Below, in pieces: positions 1 to 5,626 of a stretch of 6,234 nucleotides of DNA. Position 1 is the stretch's first letter. Each line of letters opens with the position of its first letter. Position numbers and translations under genes: made by a program. This stretch comes from an uncultured Erysipelotrichaceae bacterium. Its GTDB lineage: Bacteria > Bacillota_I > Bacilli_A > Erysipelotrichales > Erysipelotrichaceae. The DNA is taken from positions 1 through 6,234 of the forward strand of contig CAMWMY010000078.1 in NCBI GenBank assembly GCA_947175465.1, written 5' to 3'. The notes under the pieces are model-generated. The model was not told the origin of the DNA. It worked only from the letters and a program-made list of their open reading frames with translations, and made no database searches.

Positions 1-131
1 TTCCTGATTTTGAGTATTCAATTGTTCTTCATCCAAATGAGATTAATATAAATGTAAATAGTACTAAGGTATTACGCTATCCTAAGGATGGAAGTGATCC
101 AAGATATCTATATATTAATAAAGGGGAGTAA
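1..131 (+). CDS. 3' end of an unrecognised gene (partial, C-terminal 42 residues)
   Basis: A reading frame is open from the first bases of the window (codons begin at base 3) and ends with TAA at 129-131. It gives the last 42 residues of a protein that begins outside the window. The tail is polar, contains HPNEININVN and LRYPKDGSDPRYLYI, and ends in NKGE. No membrane segment, signal or known motif is visible, so no function is assigned. Support for it being real comes from the layout: the stop codon lies two bases before the ATG at 134, and the last codons (AAA GGG GAG) form the ribosome binding site of that next gene, as in a tight operon. The other two forward frames meet stops within the first 51 bases (base 5 in frame 2, base 49 in frame 1). 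The part seen is too short to identify the family. Confidence 0.6.
   Translation, partial: PDFEYSIVLHPNEININVNSTKVLRYPKDGSDPRYLYINKGE
121..128 (+). promoter_or_regulatory. Ribosome binding site that sets the start at 134
   Basis: AAGGGGAG lies five bases before ATG 134 and inside the last codons of the preceding gene. It argues that translation starts at 134 and not at the upstream ATG at 88. The ATG at 88 lies inside the previous gene, has no comparable site, and belongs to a different frame. Choosing 134 is what exposes the first frameshift in the gene. Confidence 0.6.
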
Positions 132-133
132 TT

Positions 134-872
134 ATGAAAAGTTTATCTTTATTTTTGATGATAGATTGCCGATGAAACTTGGTCAACATTTAAGTATTAT
201 TCAATCTAATCGTGATAAGGTTATGAATCGGTTAGAGATATACAAAACACAAGTAGAAAAAGTTTTGAGTTTTATGCAAGAAGGAGATAGCCTAAATGTC
301 ATAATAGAAAATATTCCAATAGATTCCATACCTATGATGGATGATACATCTTTAGAAGAGAATCAGTCTTTTGAGAATATCGTTTTTGAAAAAATAAGCA
401 ATTTGAAGAAAACTTTAAAAATTTCAAATCATCCGTTCATGAGGGTTTGGATGAGGGATTTTTAGAGCTATATAAAAATGTTTTGAAAGTGTATATAAAC
501 CTTCAATTGATTACACCGGTTGTACCTACAGTAGAGGGGGTTACAAGCTGGTTTGATATCCCAATTTTGAAAGCAGATGATCAGATGATAAAGGATATAA
601 ATAATTTTTATGAAAAATTGAATAAAATAATATCAGAATTTTTACCTGCACTTAGAGGGATTATGGATATATTACAAAATGCAAAAGATAAGATAGATGA
701 AATATTAGAAGCTATGAAACCATACATAAAGAATGCGATTTTTAGCAATAATGATTATAACGATGCAATGATCTATAGCTTATCTACTTGCAATATATAT
801 GGGAGAACTTCTGCCGTATTTGAAGATATAAGATATCAGTTATCGGGGAATAAATTACAAGCTATTGATTAA
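134..872 (+). pseudogene. Unrecognised gene broken by two -1 frameshifts (about 246 aa if restored)
   Basis: The natural start is ATG 134, behind a good ribosome binding site. As written, that frame reads MKSLSLFLMIDCR and stops. One extra T in the T run at 152-156 would give MKSLSLFFDDRLPMKLGQHL and join smoothly to the long frame that runs to a stop at 465. That second frame then breaks: a third frame, open from 390 to 872, carries the remainder starting around HEGLDEGFLELYKN. A second single-base loss between about 390 and 462 explains this; the A runs at 389-394 and 417-421, or the junction near 438, are candidate sites. Adding two bases to 134-872 gives exactly 247 codons. The restored product looks soluble and mostly helical, with an amphipathic stretch near the C-terminus (EFLPALRGIMDILQNAKDKI). 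I do not recognise the family. It could be a decayed gene, a product of base-calling errors, or less likely two overlapping genes; the second piece would then need a TTG start at 447. Confidence 0.6.
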
Positions 873-894
873 TTATTAAAGAATGCAGGAATAT

Positions 895-946
895 AAAAAA
901 AGATGTAGATTTGAAGTATTAATACTTCATCAAAACATCTTTTTTT
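895..946. terminator. Bidirectional hairpin terminator between convergent genes
   Basis: The outer stem pairs 895-906 (AAAAAAAGATGT) with 935-946 (ACATCTTTTTTT) over 12 perfect base pairs. After a 5/5 internal loop, the inner stem pairs TGAAGTATT (912-920) with AATACTTCA (921-929). Each strand ends in a run of T, so it can terminate the + strand transcript ending at 872 and the minus-strand transcript of the DUF5662 gene. The structure covers the last nine codons of the DUF5662 gene, whose TAA (921-919) sits at the hairpin centre, so the coding end and the terminator are the same DNA. The inner stem is AT-rich, so strength is uncertain. Confidence 0.8.
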
Positions 947-1446
947 ATGTAAGAAATTGTTTTATCTAATCCATGTTGTGCTAAATATTCTAATAATTGT
1001 TGTAGACAAGCTTTTGATTCTTCATGCATGATTACATAATTATAACCTTGTAAGAAGTAGTGAAGTGCACTTTCATTTGTATATTTTTCTTTTTGGTATA
1101 CCATACTTGCGGCAACACGATCACAAAACATTTCCACAACATAAGATGTAGGCATCTTAACAGGTGCAACTCCATCTTTCGTATTATCTAGCCAATACTC
1201 CCAATGATGAGGATTTCTTCCTTTATGATGAAGCCATCCTTTGGAATAGCCAAGAACTTCTTTTTCTTTATCAATCGGGCTCCTATTTCCTTGGTAATAT
1301 TTGACACCAGGGAGAAATTCGATAGGAGAATATTTTGATAAATCATGCAGAAGTCCTTGTTTATATAAACCACAACGAAAGCATAATCTTGTTACTAAAA
1401 GCTTATGCTTTGTGATTGTTGAGAAATGACCGAATAGTTTTTTCAT
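919..1446 (-). CDS. DUF5662 family protein with HD-like histidine/aspartate motifs
   Basis: This is a 175-residue soluble protein with no signal peptide or membrane segment. It matches the pattern I know for DUF5662, a family of unknown function in Bacillota and their phages. Near the start is His14 (TKHK); then GLLHDLSKYSPIEF with His34-Asp35; then GWLHHKGRNPHHWEYW with His73, His74, His80 and His81; then EMFCDRVAAS with Asp109. The spacing of H, HD, HH and a later D resembles the metal ligands of HD-domain phosphohydrolases. A metal-dependent hydrolase is therefore a reasonable inference, not an established activity. The start at 1446 is supported by GGAAGGGAGA placed just upstream. The gene follows the flavoprotein gene on the same strand after a 115-base gap, with its own possible promoter, and its 3' end forms half of a terminator. 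Family assignment is fairly confident; function is open. Confidence 0.85.
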   Translation of the reverse strand: MKKLFGHFSTITKHKLLVTRLCFRCGLYKQGLLHDLSKYSPIEFLPGVKYYQGNRSPIDKEKEVLGYSKGWLHHKGRNPHHWEYWLDNTKDGVAPVKMPTSYVVEMFCDRVAASMVYQKEKYTNESALHYFLQGYNYVIMHEESKACLQQLLEYLAQHGLDKTISYIKKDVLMKY

Positions 1447-1469
1447 GTAAATCTCCCTTCCTTATCTTT

Positions 1470-1498
1470 ATTATAGTATAAGCACGTATAAAAAAGAT
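1470..1498 (-). promoter_or_regulatory. Possible promoter of the DUF5662 gene
   Basis: On the minus strand a perfect -10 box TATAAT lies at 1475-1470, about 24 bases before the start codon. The -35 position, 17 bases further up, holds only ATCTTT, a poor match. No U-tract terminator is visible between the flavoprotein gene and this point; an imperfect stem (1513-1518 with 1528-1533) lacks the T run. Readthrough from the flavoprotein gene is therefore also possible. Confidence 0.35.
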
Positions 1499-1561
1499 AG
1501 CGATTATATTTATCTAAGCAATATTTACTTAGAAAGTTATAGCAAGGAAGGAAAGTGATGA

Positions 1562-2935
1562 TTAATCTTTTTGTTTATATAAATAACGAGCTACATAAAC
1601 ACCACTTGCACTTGCATGTGATAAAGAGTGAGTAACTCCACTACAATCTCCAATTACAAATAGTCCTTTATGTTTCGTTTCTAAGTTCTCATCTACATCA
1701 ACATCTAAATTATAAAATTTAACTTCCACTCCATATAATAAAGTAGAATCATTAGCTGTTCCTGGTGCTACTTTATCAAGGGCATAAATCATTTCAATAA
1801 TACCATCTAGCTGACGTTTTGGAATTACAAGACTTAAATCACCAGGTGTAGCGGATAATGTTGGTGTTAAAAAGCTGTTAGCAATACGAGAAGGTGTACT
1901 TCTTTGTCCACGAATAAGGTCACCAAAACGTTGTACAAGAACGCCTCCACCTAACATATTGGATAAGCGTGCAACACTTTCTCCATATTCATTACTATCT
2001 TTAAATGGTTCTGAAAAATGATTGCTGACAAGTAAAGCAAAGTTTGTATTCTCTGTATATTTTTCAGGATCATCATAACTATGCCCATTTACAGTAATAA
2101 TACCATTTGTATTTTCACTAACGACAACACCTTTTGGATTCATACAAAACGTTCGAACTAAATCTTGGAATTTTTTCGTACGATATACGATTTTACTTTC
2201 ATAGAGTTCATCAGTTAAATGTGAGAATACTTCTGCAGGAATTTCCACACGAACTCCAATATCCACACGGTTGCTTTTTGTTTGAATATCCAAAGCTTGG
2301 CAAATAGATTCCATCCATTTACTACCACTTCGTCCAGTTGCAATAATACATTTCTTTCCTTCATAAGTAGTATCTTTTGCATAAACACGATACCCTTCTG
2401 TAAGAGCTTCTACTTTATCGATATGGGTACGGAAATAAAAATCCACATGATCTTTTAAAGCATTAAATAAATTTTCAAGTACAATATAATTAATATCGGT
2501 ACCTAAATGACGTACTTGCGCTTCTAATAAATGTAAGTCATTTTGTAAACATAATTTTTTTAAATGTGTATTCGTATTGGAATAGAGCTTTGTATTGGCT
2601 CCTCCAAATTTGACATTGATCTCATCCACATATTGCATTAAATCAATGGCTTGTTTATGTCCAATATGTTGGTACAAAGTACCTCCAAATTGATTTGTAA
2701 TGTTATATTTTCCATCGGAAAAGGCACCTGCTCCTCCAAATCCATTCATAATGCCACAAGTAGCACAATGAATACAACTTTTGATTTTTACACCATCAAT
2801 TGGGCAATGACGCTTTTCTAAAGCGTTCCCCATTTCAAAAACAGCAATCTTCAAATCTGGTTGATGTTGTAAAGCTTCATAAGCGGCAAAAATCCCTCCA
2901 GGACCTGCTCCAACAATTAATAAATCATAGTTCAT
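1562..2935 (-). CDS. COG2509-type FAD-dependent dehydrogenase (uncharacterised flavoprotein)
   Basis: The 457-residue cytoplasmic protein begins with a Rossmann FAD-binding motif, GAGPGG at residues 9-14, with Glu34 ending the second strand, where it would bind the adenosine ribose. The C-terminus carries the second FAD motif, GLFVIGDCSG (424-433), followed by HSLSHASASG. A middle motif, CIIATGRSG (196-204), also fits the two-dinucleotide-domain fold. Residues 64-75 read NGFGGAGAFSDG, the signature I associate with the COG2509 family of putative FAD-dependent dehydrogenases. A cysteine group at 44, 54, 57 and 60 (C-x9-C-x2-C-x2-C) precedes that signature and could bind metal or act in redox chemistry; this is inference. 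The true substrate is not established for the family. The start is fixed by the Rossmann motif; the Shine-Dalgarno match (GGGGT, ten bases upstream) is weak. It is probably transcribed from its own promoter at 2975-3003. Confidence 0.88.
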   Translation of the reverse strand: MNYDLLIVGAGPGGIFAAYEALQHQPDLKIAVFEMGNALEKRHCPIDGVKIKSCIHCATCGIMNGFGGAGAFSDGKYNITNQFGGTLYQHIGHKQAIDLMQYVDEINVKFGGANTKLYSNTNTHLKKLCLQNDLHLLEAQVRHLGTDINYIVLENLFNALKDHVDFYFRTHIDKVEALTEGYRVYAKDTTYEGKKCIIATGRSGSKWMESICQALDIQTKSNRVDIGVRVEIPAEVFSHLTDELYESKIVYRTKKFQDLVRTFCMNPKGVVVSENTNGIITVNGHSYDDPEKYTENTNFALLVSNHFSEPFKDSNEYGESVARLSNMLGGGVLVQRFGDLIRGQRSTPSRIANSFLTPTLSATPGDLSLVIPKRQLDGIIEMIYALDKVAPGTANDSTLLYGVEVKFYNLDVDVDENLETKHKGLFVIGDCSGVTHSLSHASASGVYVARYLYKQKD

Positions 2936-2974
2936 TTTTTTATTACCCCATTTCCATTGGGCATTTTACCATAG

Positions 2975-3003
2975 ATTATACAAATGATAAAGAAAGATTT
3001 CTC
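2975..3003 (-). promoter_or_regulatory. Likely promoter of the FAD-dependent dehydrogenase gene
   Basis: On the minus strand a perfect TATAAT lies at 2980-2975. The -35 position 17 bases upstream holds GAGAAA, which matches TTGACA at three of six bases. The AT-rich tract further up (3010-3050) is A-rich on this strand and could act as an UP element. Transcription would start near 2968 and give a leader of about 30 bases. The gap between this gene and the permease gene is 166 bases. Confidence 0.45.
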
Positions 3004-3071
3004 ATAATTTATAAATTTTTTTTCTTTTTCATATATTTTCTATAAAAAGTAAATACCAACAATGTTTCTTT

Positions 3072-3105
3072 TTAATGATGATTGTGAATGGTTATTCACT
3101 ATTAA
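3072..3105 (-). repeat. Stem-loop at the end of the permease gene, possible weak terminator
   Basis: A perfect inverted repeat, GTGAAT (3084-3089) and ATTCAC (3094-3099), has a four-base loop. A shorter outer pair, TTAAT (3072-3076) and ATTAA (3101-3105), takes in part of the permease stop codon (3104-3102). On the minus strand the bases after the stem are not T-rich, so this is not a textbook intrinsic terminator. It may stabilise the 3' end of the hydrolase-permease message or slow polymerase. Confidence 0.3.
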
Positions 3106-4508
3106 GATGCTATTTTTTTGTCCTCTACTTTCTCTTTGTTAAGCTTCCATATAAATAAAAGGAGAGGTAAAACAATATAACTTATAATGACAGCCGTTAT
3201 AGCTCCTATATTGATAATTTGTTCTCCTTGGGGAGAAAGAAGGCAAAAATGTGATACCCAATCAAATTTGACAATTAAAAAGAAAGAAAAACAAAAGGCA
3301 AGAATGGGTATAATGACATCGGTTATAAAATTTTTGGATGCACTTTCTATTATTTTCTCTTTATGACGGCGGTAATAGAAAGAAAGAACAGCTAAAGGTA
3401 CAACGATAAATTGAATAAATCGTGATAAAGAACTTAAAACGATGATATTAGTCATATCATATTGAAATGATAATGGAAGAGCGATCGCAAATAAAATTGT
3501 TAAAATCGTTGCATAAAGAGGGCATTGTAAGTTTGTACGGTAAGTAAAAATTTTAGGCGCTTGTTTTTCTTCTGCTAGAGATTCAAGAATTCTAGGAGTA
3601 CAAAAAGAAGCTGCTACATTAATTCCAAACATGGATATCAGTGCTCCATATAAGATAATATTACGAAGAATACCATTTTGGAATAAACTTGCAAGAACGA
3701 CCACTTCTTTTGTTTCTACCAATACTTTGGAATTTAAGAGCATGGCAATGACAACAATTCCTATATATAGAAAAGCTATAATTAAGATAGCTATAGGCAA
3801 TGCTCTTGGTAAATCTTTTTCAGGATTTTCCATATCTTCTGATCCTGTAGCAACACTTTCAAATCCAGTAAAAGCATAAAAGGCTGCTAGAGTAGCGGTT
3901 ACAAAGAGTGATATATCCATAGGAGGGATCAGTGGAGCTCCTGTATTGGTTGTAAGTTCCATAACATCGGAAAAATGATTTTCACCTGTTAGGACCACAA
4001 AAACTCCCCCACAAAGAATAAAAGTTACTAAAGCAGCTACCTTTCCAATCGTAGATAGATTGTTAAGAAAAGTAACAATGCGTATACCTGAGAGATTTAT
4101 AAGAAGCATAATAAGCATAAGAAGGATAAATCCTATGGTAATAAGCTGAAAATCTGTACTATCAGCTCCATAGATAGATAGTGCTGTTTTCACAGTACCA
4201 GTAGCCATAACACCCCATGCAATACAGCTTGCTACAAAACGTGTGATACCAACATAAAATCCTATATTGTCTCCAAAAGCTGCTTTTGCATATGCATAGG
4301 CAGCTCCTCCTTTTTTTACATATTTTGCAGCAGATGCAAAGGTAATAGCTAATACAATTGCTAAGATAGAAGCAACAAGATATAAAAGAGGAGCCTTATC
4401 ACCTGCCAATACGGTTACTGATCCTGGTGAAAGAAAAATTCCTGTTCCAATGATGGAATTAATCGTTAACAATACAATCGAAAGAAAAGTTAATTTTTTC
4501 TTGCTCAT
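3102..4508 (-). CDS. APC-superfamily amino acid permease
   Basis: The 468-residue integral membrane protein has about twelve predicted membrane helices, roughly at 8-33, 40-62, 84-107, 121-142, 154-175, 198-222, 236-258, 283-303, 329-348, 352-376, 396-414 and 430-453. Helix 1 carries NSIIGTGIFLSPG (17-29), the broken-helix substrate site typical of APC amino acid transporters. Residues 213-237 (from FTGFES to LPRAL) match the conserved helix 6 and following loop of the AA_permease_2 type. The length is usual for the family. Cation-coupled uptake or exchange of an amino acid or amine across the cytoplasmic membrane is expected; specificity cannot be read from sequence. Its ATG overlaps the stop of the upstream hydrolase gene (ATGA), and AGGAGG (4520-4515) lies six bases before the start, inside the hydrolase's last codons. 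The two are almost certainly translated from one message, so the substrate is probably the hydrolase's substrate or a related compound. Confidence 0.92.
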   Translation of the reverse strand: MSKKKLTFLSIVLLTINSIIGTGIFLSPGSVTVLAGDKAPLLYLVASILAIVLAITFASAAKYVKKGGAAYAYAKAAFGDNIGFYVGITRFVASCIAWGVMATGTVKTALSIYGADSTDFQLITIGFILLMLIMLLINLSGIRIVTFLNNLSTIGKVAALVTFILCGGVFVVLTGENHFSDVMELTTNTGAPLIPPMDISLFVTATLAAFYAFTGFESVATGSEDMENPEKDLPRALPIAILIIAFLYIGIVVIAMLLNSKVLVETKEVVVLASLFQNGILRNIILYGALISMFGINVAASFCTPRILESLAEEKQAPKIFTYRTNLQCPLYATILTILFAIALPLSFQYDMTNIIVLSSLSRFIQFIVVPLAVLSFYYRRHKEKIIESASKNFITDVIIPILAFCFSFFLIVKFDWVSHFCLLSPQGEQIINIGAITAVIISYIVLPLLLFIWKLNKEKVEDKKIAS

Positions 4509-5254
4509 AATGTTCCTCCTTTCGATGCTTCTGTTAGAAATAGCTTAAAGAGTGCATTAGCACCCTCATCTTTACGAAACAACATTTCTGGATGCCATTG
4601 TGTACCTACCATAAAAGGATAATAAGTTGATTCGATTCCTTCTATGATCCCATCTTTACTTTTAGCAATTTTTTTTAAACCATCTCCTAGTTTTTTAATA
4701 CTTTGATGATGGAAAGAATTCACACAAATATTTTCTTTTTGATAAGCATGATACAAGATCGAATCTTTCTCTAAAGATACATGGTGTGTAGCAATATCTG
4801 GTCCATGCCCTTGCCAATGCTTATATACTTCTTGATGATGATAACGATTATCTTGATAAAGTGTTCCTCCATGGTATACATTTAAAAGTTGTAGGCCACG
4901 ACAAATTCCTAAAATAGGAATTTTCTTTTCAATTGCAAATTGTAATATTTTCATATCAGAATAATCTCTTTCTGGTATAATTTCCCCTAATAAAACATCT
5001 GGTTCTTCTCCATATTTTAGTGGAGATATATCACTTCCACCACTGAGTATGAGACCATCTAATAAAGAAACTTGTTGCTTCAAAACATCTTTCTTTTCAT
5101 TAACAGGAAGAAGAATAGGGACTCCACCATTTTGGATAATAGCAGCAATATAATCTTCATTTACGTAAGATCTTCTATATCCTGGAAGCATGCCATCAGC
5201 ATCTTTTGCTATATTAGCACTAATCCCTATCACGGGTAATCTTTTAGGTTGCAT
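4505..5254 (-). CDS. Peptidase C26 / gamma-glutamyl-GABA hydrolase-like class I glutamine amidotransferase
   Basis: The 249-residue cytoplasmic protein has the full set of class I glutamine amidotransferase residues: the nucleophile Cys118 in GICRGLQLLN (116-125), and His221 with Glu223 in GTQWHPE (217-223). SGGSDISP (71-78) is the oxyanion-side loop, and CVNSFHHQ (177-184) is characteristic of the C26 branch that includes gamma-glutamyl-gamma-aminobutyrate hydrolase (PuuD). Enzymes of this branch cut a gamma-glutamyl amide bond to release glutamate and an amine or amino acid. The exact substrate here is unknown, and no PuuA, PuuB or PuuC partner gene is in the window. The length is normal for a stand-alone enzyme. 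The start at 5254 is supported by AAGGAGAG just upstream. It is the first gene of a two-gene unit with the amino acid permease, with a four-base ATGA overlap. I did not use the symbol puuD because the polyamine pathway is not shown. Confidence 0.9.
   Translation of the reverse strand: MQPKRLPVIGISANIAKDADGMLPGYRRSYVNEDYIAAIIQNGGVPILLPVNEKKDVLKQQVSLLDGLILSGGSDISPLKYGEEPDVLLGEIIPERDYSDMKILQFAIEKKIPILGICRGLQLLNVYHGGTLYQDNRYHHQEVYKHWQGHGPDIATHHVSLEKDSILYHAYQKENICVNSFHHQSIKKLGDGLKKIAKSKDGIIEGIESTYYPFMVGTQWHPEMLFRKDEGANALFKLFLTEASKGGTL
4515..4520 (-). promoter_or_regulatory. Ribosome binding site of the permease inside the hydrolase gene
   Basis: On the minus strand AGGAGG overlaps the codons for the final Lys-Gly-Gly of the hydrolase and sits six bases from the permease ATG at 4508. 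With the ATGA start-stop overlap this is a classic arrangement for translational coupling. Confidence 0.85.
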
Positions 5255-5398
5255 ATATTTCTCTCCTTTTCCATATGAAAACTTATTAGAGAAAGAAAAA
5301 AGAAACTATTCTGTTTTTCTAACGAGAGCTGAGAAGCACATAAATATTCGTTCTAAAAGTTTGGTAGACTTTTCTTGTATCTCTAATATGTCTTTTTT

Positions 5399-5427
5399 AT
5401 TGTTTCATGTTTAGGAAAGCATGTCAA
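5399..5427 (-). promoter_or_regulatory. Likely promoter of the hydrolase-permease operon
   Basis: On the minus strand a perfect -35 box TTGACA lies at 5427-5422. After a 17-base spacer comes AACAAT (5404-5399), four of six matches to TATAAT, directly preceded by TGA, which fits an extended -10 element (TGn). It would give a leader of roughly 140 bases before ATG 5254. Confidence 0.5.
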
Positions 5428-5483
5428 TGAAAATAATGAAAATATGAAAAAAATGATGAAAATAAATGAAACAAGAATGAAAT
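5427..5483 (+). repeat. Cluster of six ATGAAA direct repeats
   Basis: ATGAAA starts at 5427, 5436, 5444, 5456, 5466 and 5477. Three units extend to ATGAAAAT (5427, 5436, 5456). Spacings of 9, 8, 12, 10 and 11 bases are close to one helical turn. The cluster abuts the -35 box of the hydrolase promoter, and one inverted copy (TTTCAT, 5403-5408) lies inside that promoter. It may be a regulator-binding array, a curved A-tract region, or chance in AT-rich DNA. The one short frame that starts here, at 5444, has no ribosome binding site. Confidence 0.4.
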
Positions 5484-5573
5484 TTATTTGTGATGATCGT
5501 TTTTCACTTTGATATGAGGTATATTTCTTTTGATGTGTTGCCAAGGTAAGAAGAAATTAGTTTATGTATGTGG

Positions 5574-5595
5574 TTTTATGTATAAAAACATAAAA
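5574..5595 (+). repeat. Perfect 8-bp inverted repeat upstream of the exported-protein gene
   Basis: TTTTATGT (5574-5581) and ACATAAAA (5588-5595) form a perfect dyad around a six-base centre, about 32 bases before ATG 5627. Its size and position suit an operator for a dimeric regulator or a 5' leader stem. It is followed by GGGA and not by a T run, so it is not a terminator on the + strand. Confidence 0.45.
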
Positions 5596-5626
5596 AGGGA
5601 CCATACTTCAGCTATGAGGTGAAACG

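Larger units (their letters stand above)
5255..5626. other. Divergent intergenic region (372 bases)
   Basis: No convincing gene lies here. Going outward from the hydrolase start, it holds the hydrolase ribosome binding site (5263-5270) and A/T-only pairing AGAAAAA (5294-5300) with TTTTTCT (5314-5320). Next come an inverted repeat AAAAGT (5355-5360) / ACTTTT (5368-5373) in the hydrolase leader, a minus-strand promoter (5399-5427), a cluster of ATGAAA repeats (5427-5483) and an 8-bp inverted repeat (5574-5595). Upstream of the 5627 gene, TTGCCA (5538-5543) could be a -35 box with TTTATG (5561-5566) as a weak -10, but this + strand promoter is uncertain. The hydrolase leader of about 140 bases is long enough for RNA-based control, yet I recognise no T-box or known riboswitch motif. 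Confidence 0.5.

Noticed and set aside
88..133. ATG at 88 as the start of the first + strand gene
   Set aside because: It lies inside the preceding gene in another frame and has no ribosome binding site; ATG 134 has AAGGGGAG five bases upstream.
152..156. Programmed -1 ribosomal frameshift as the explanation of the first break
   Set aside because: The site (A TTT TTG) is not a standard X XXY YYZ slippery heptamer and a T5 run is short for transcriptional slippage; a single-base loss is simpler.
1188..1373. 61-residue minus-strand frame inside the DUF5662 gene
   Set aside because: It is a shadow of the DUF5662 gene in another frame, with no ribosome binding site and no family features.
1513..1533. 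Stem TCTAAG/CTTAGA as the terminator of the flavoprotein gene
   Set aside because: The stem is six pairs with a long AT loop, and no T run follows on the minus strand.
2800..3045. 81-residue + strand frame across the flavoprotein start
   Set aside because: It is antisense to the N-terminus of a clear flavoprotein gene and ends in a low-complexity Phe-rich tract.
3631..3879. 82-residue + strand frame inside the permease gene
   Set aside because: It is antisense to conserved permease helices, so it is a shadow frame.
5355..5373. Inverted repeat AAAAGT/ACTTTT as an intrinsic terminator on the + strand
   Set aside because: No + strand gene precedes it, the stem is short and no T run follows.
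5190..5414. 74-residue + strand frame over the hydrolase start and leader
   Set aside because: It is antisense to the hydrolase N-terminus and promoter, with no ribosome binding site.
5444..5512. Short + strand frame beginning MKKMMKINETR
   Set aside because: It arises from the ATGAAA repeats, has only 22 codons and lacks a ribosome binding site.
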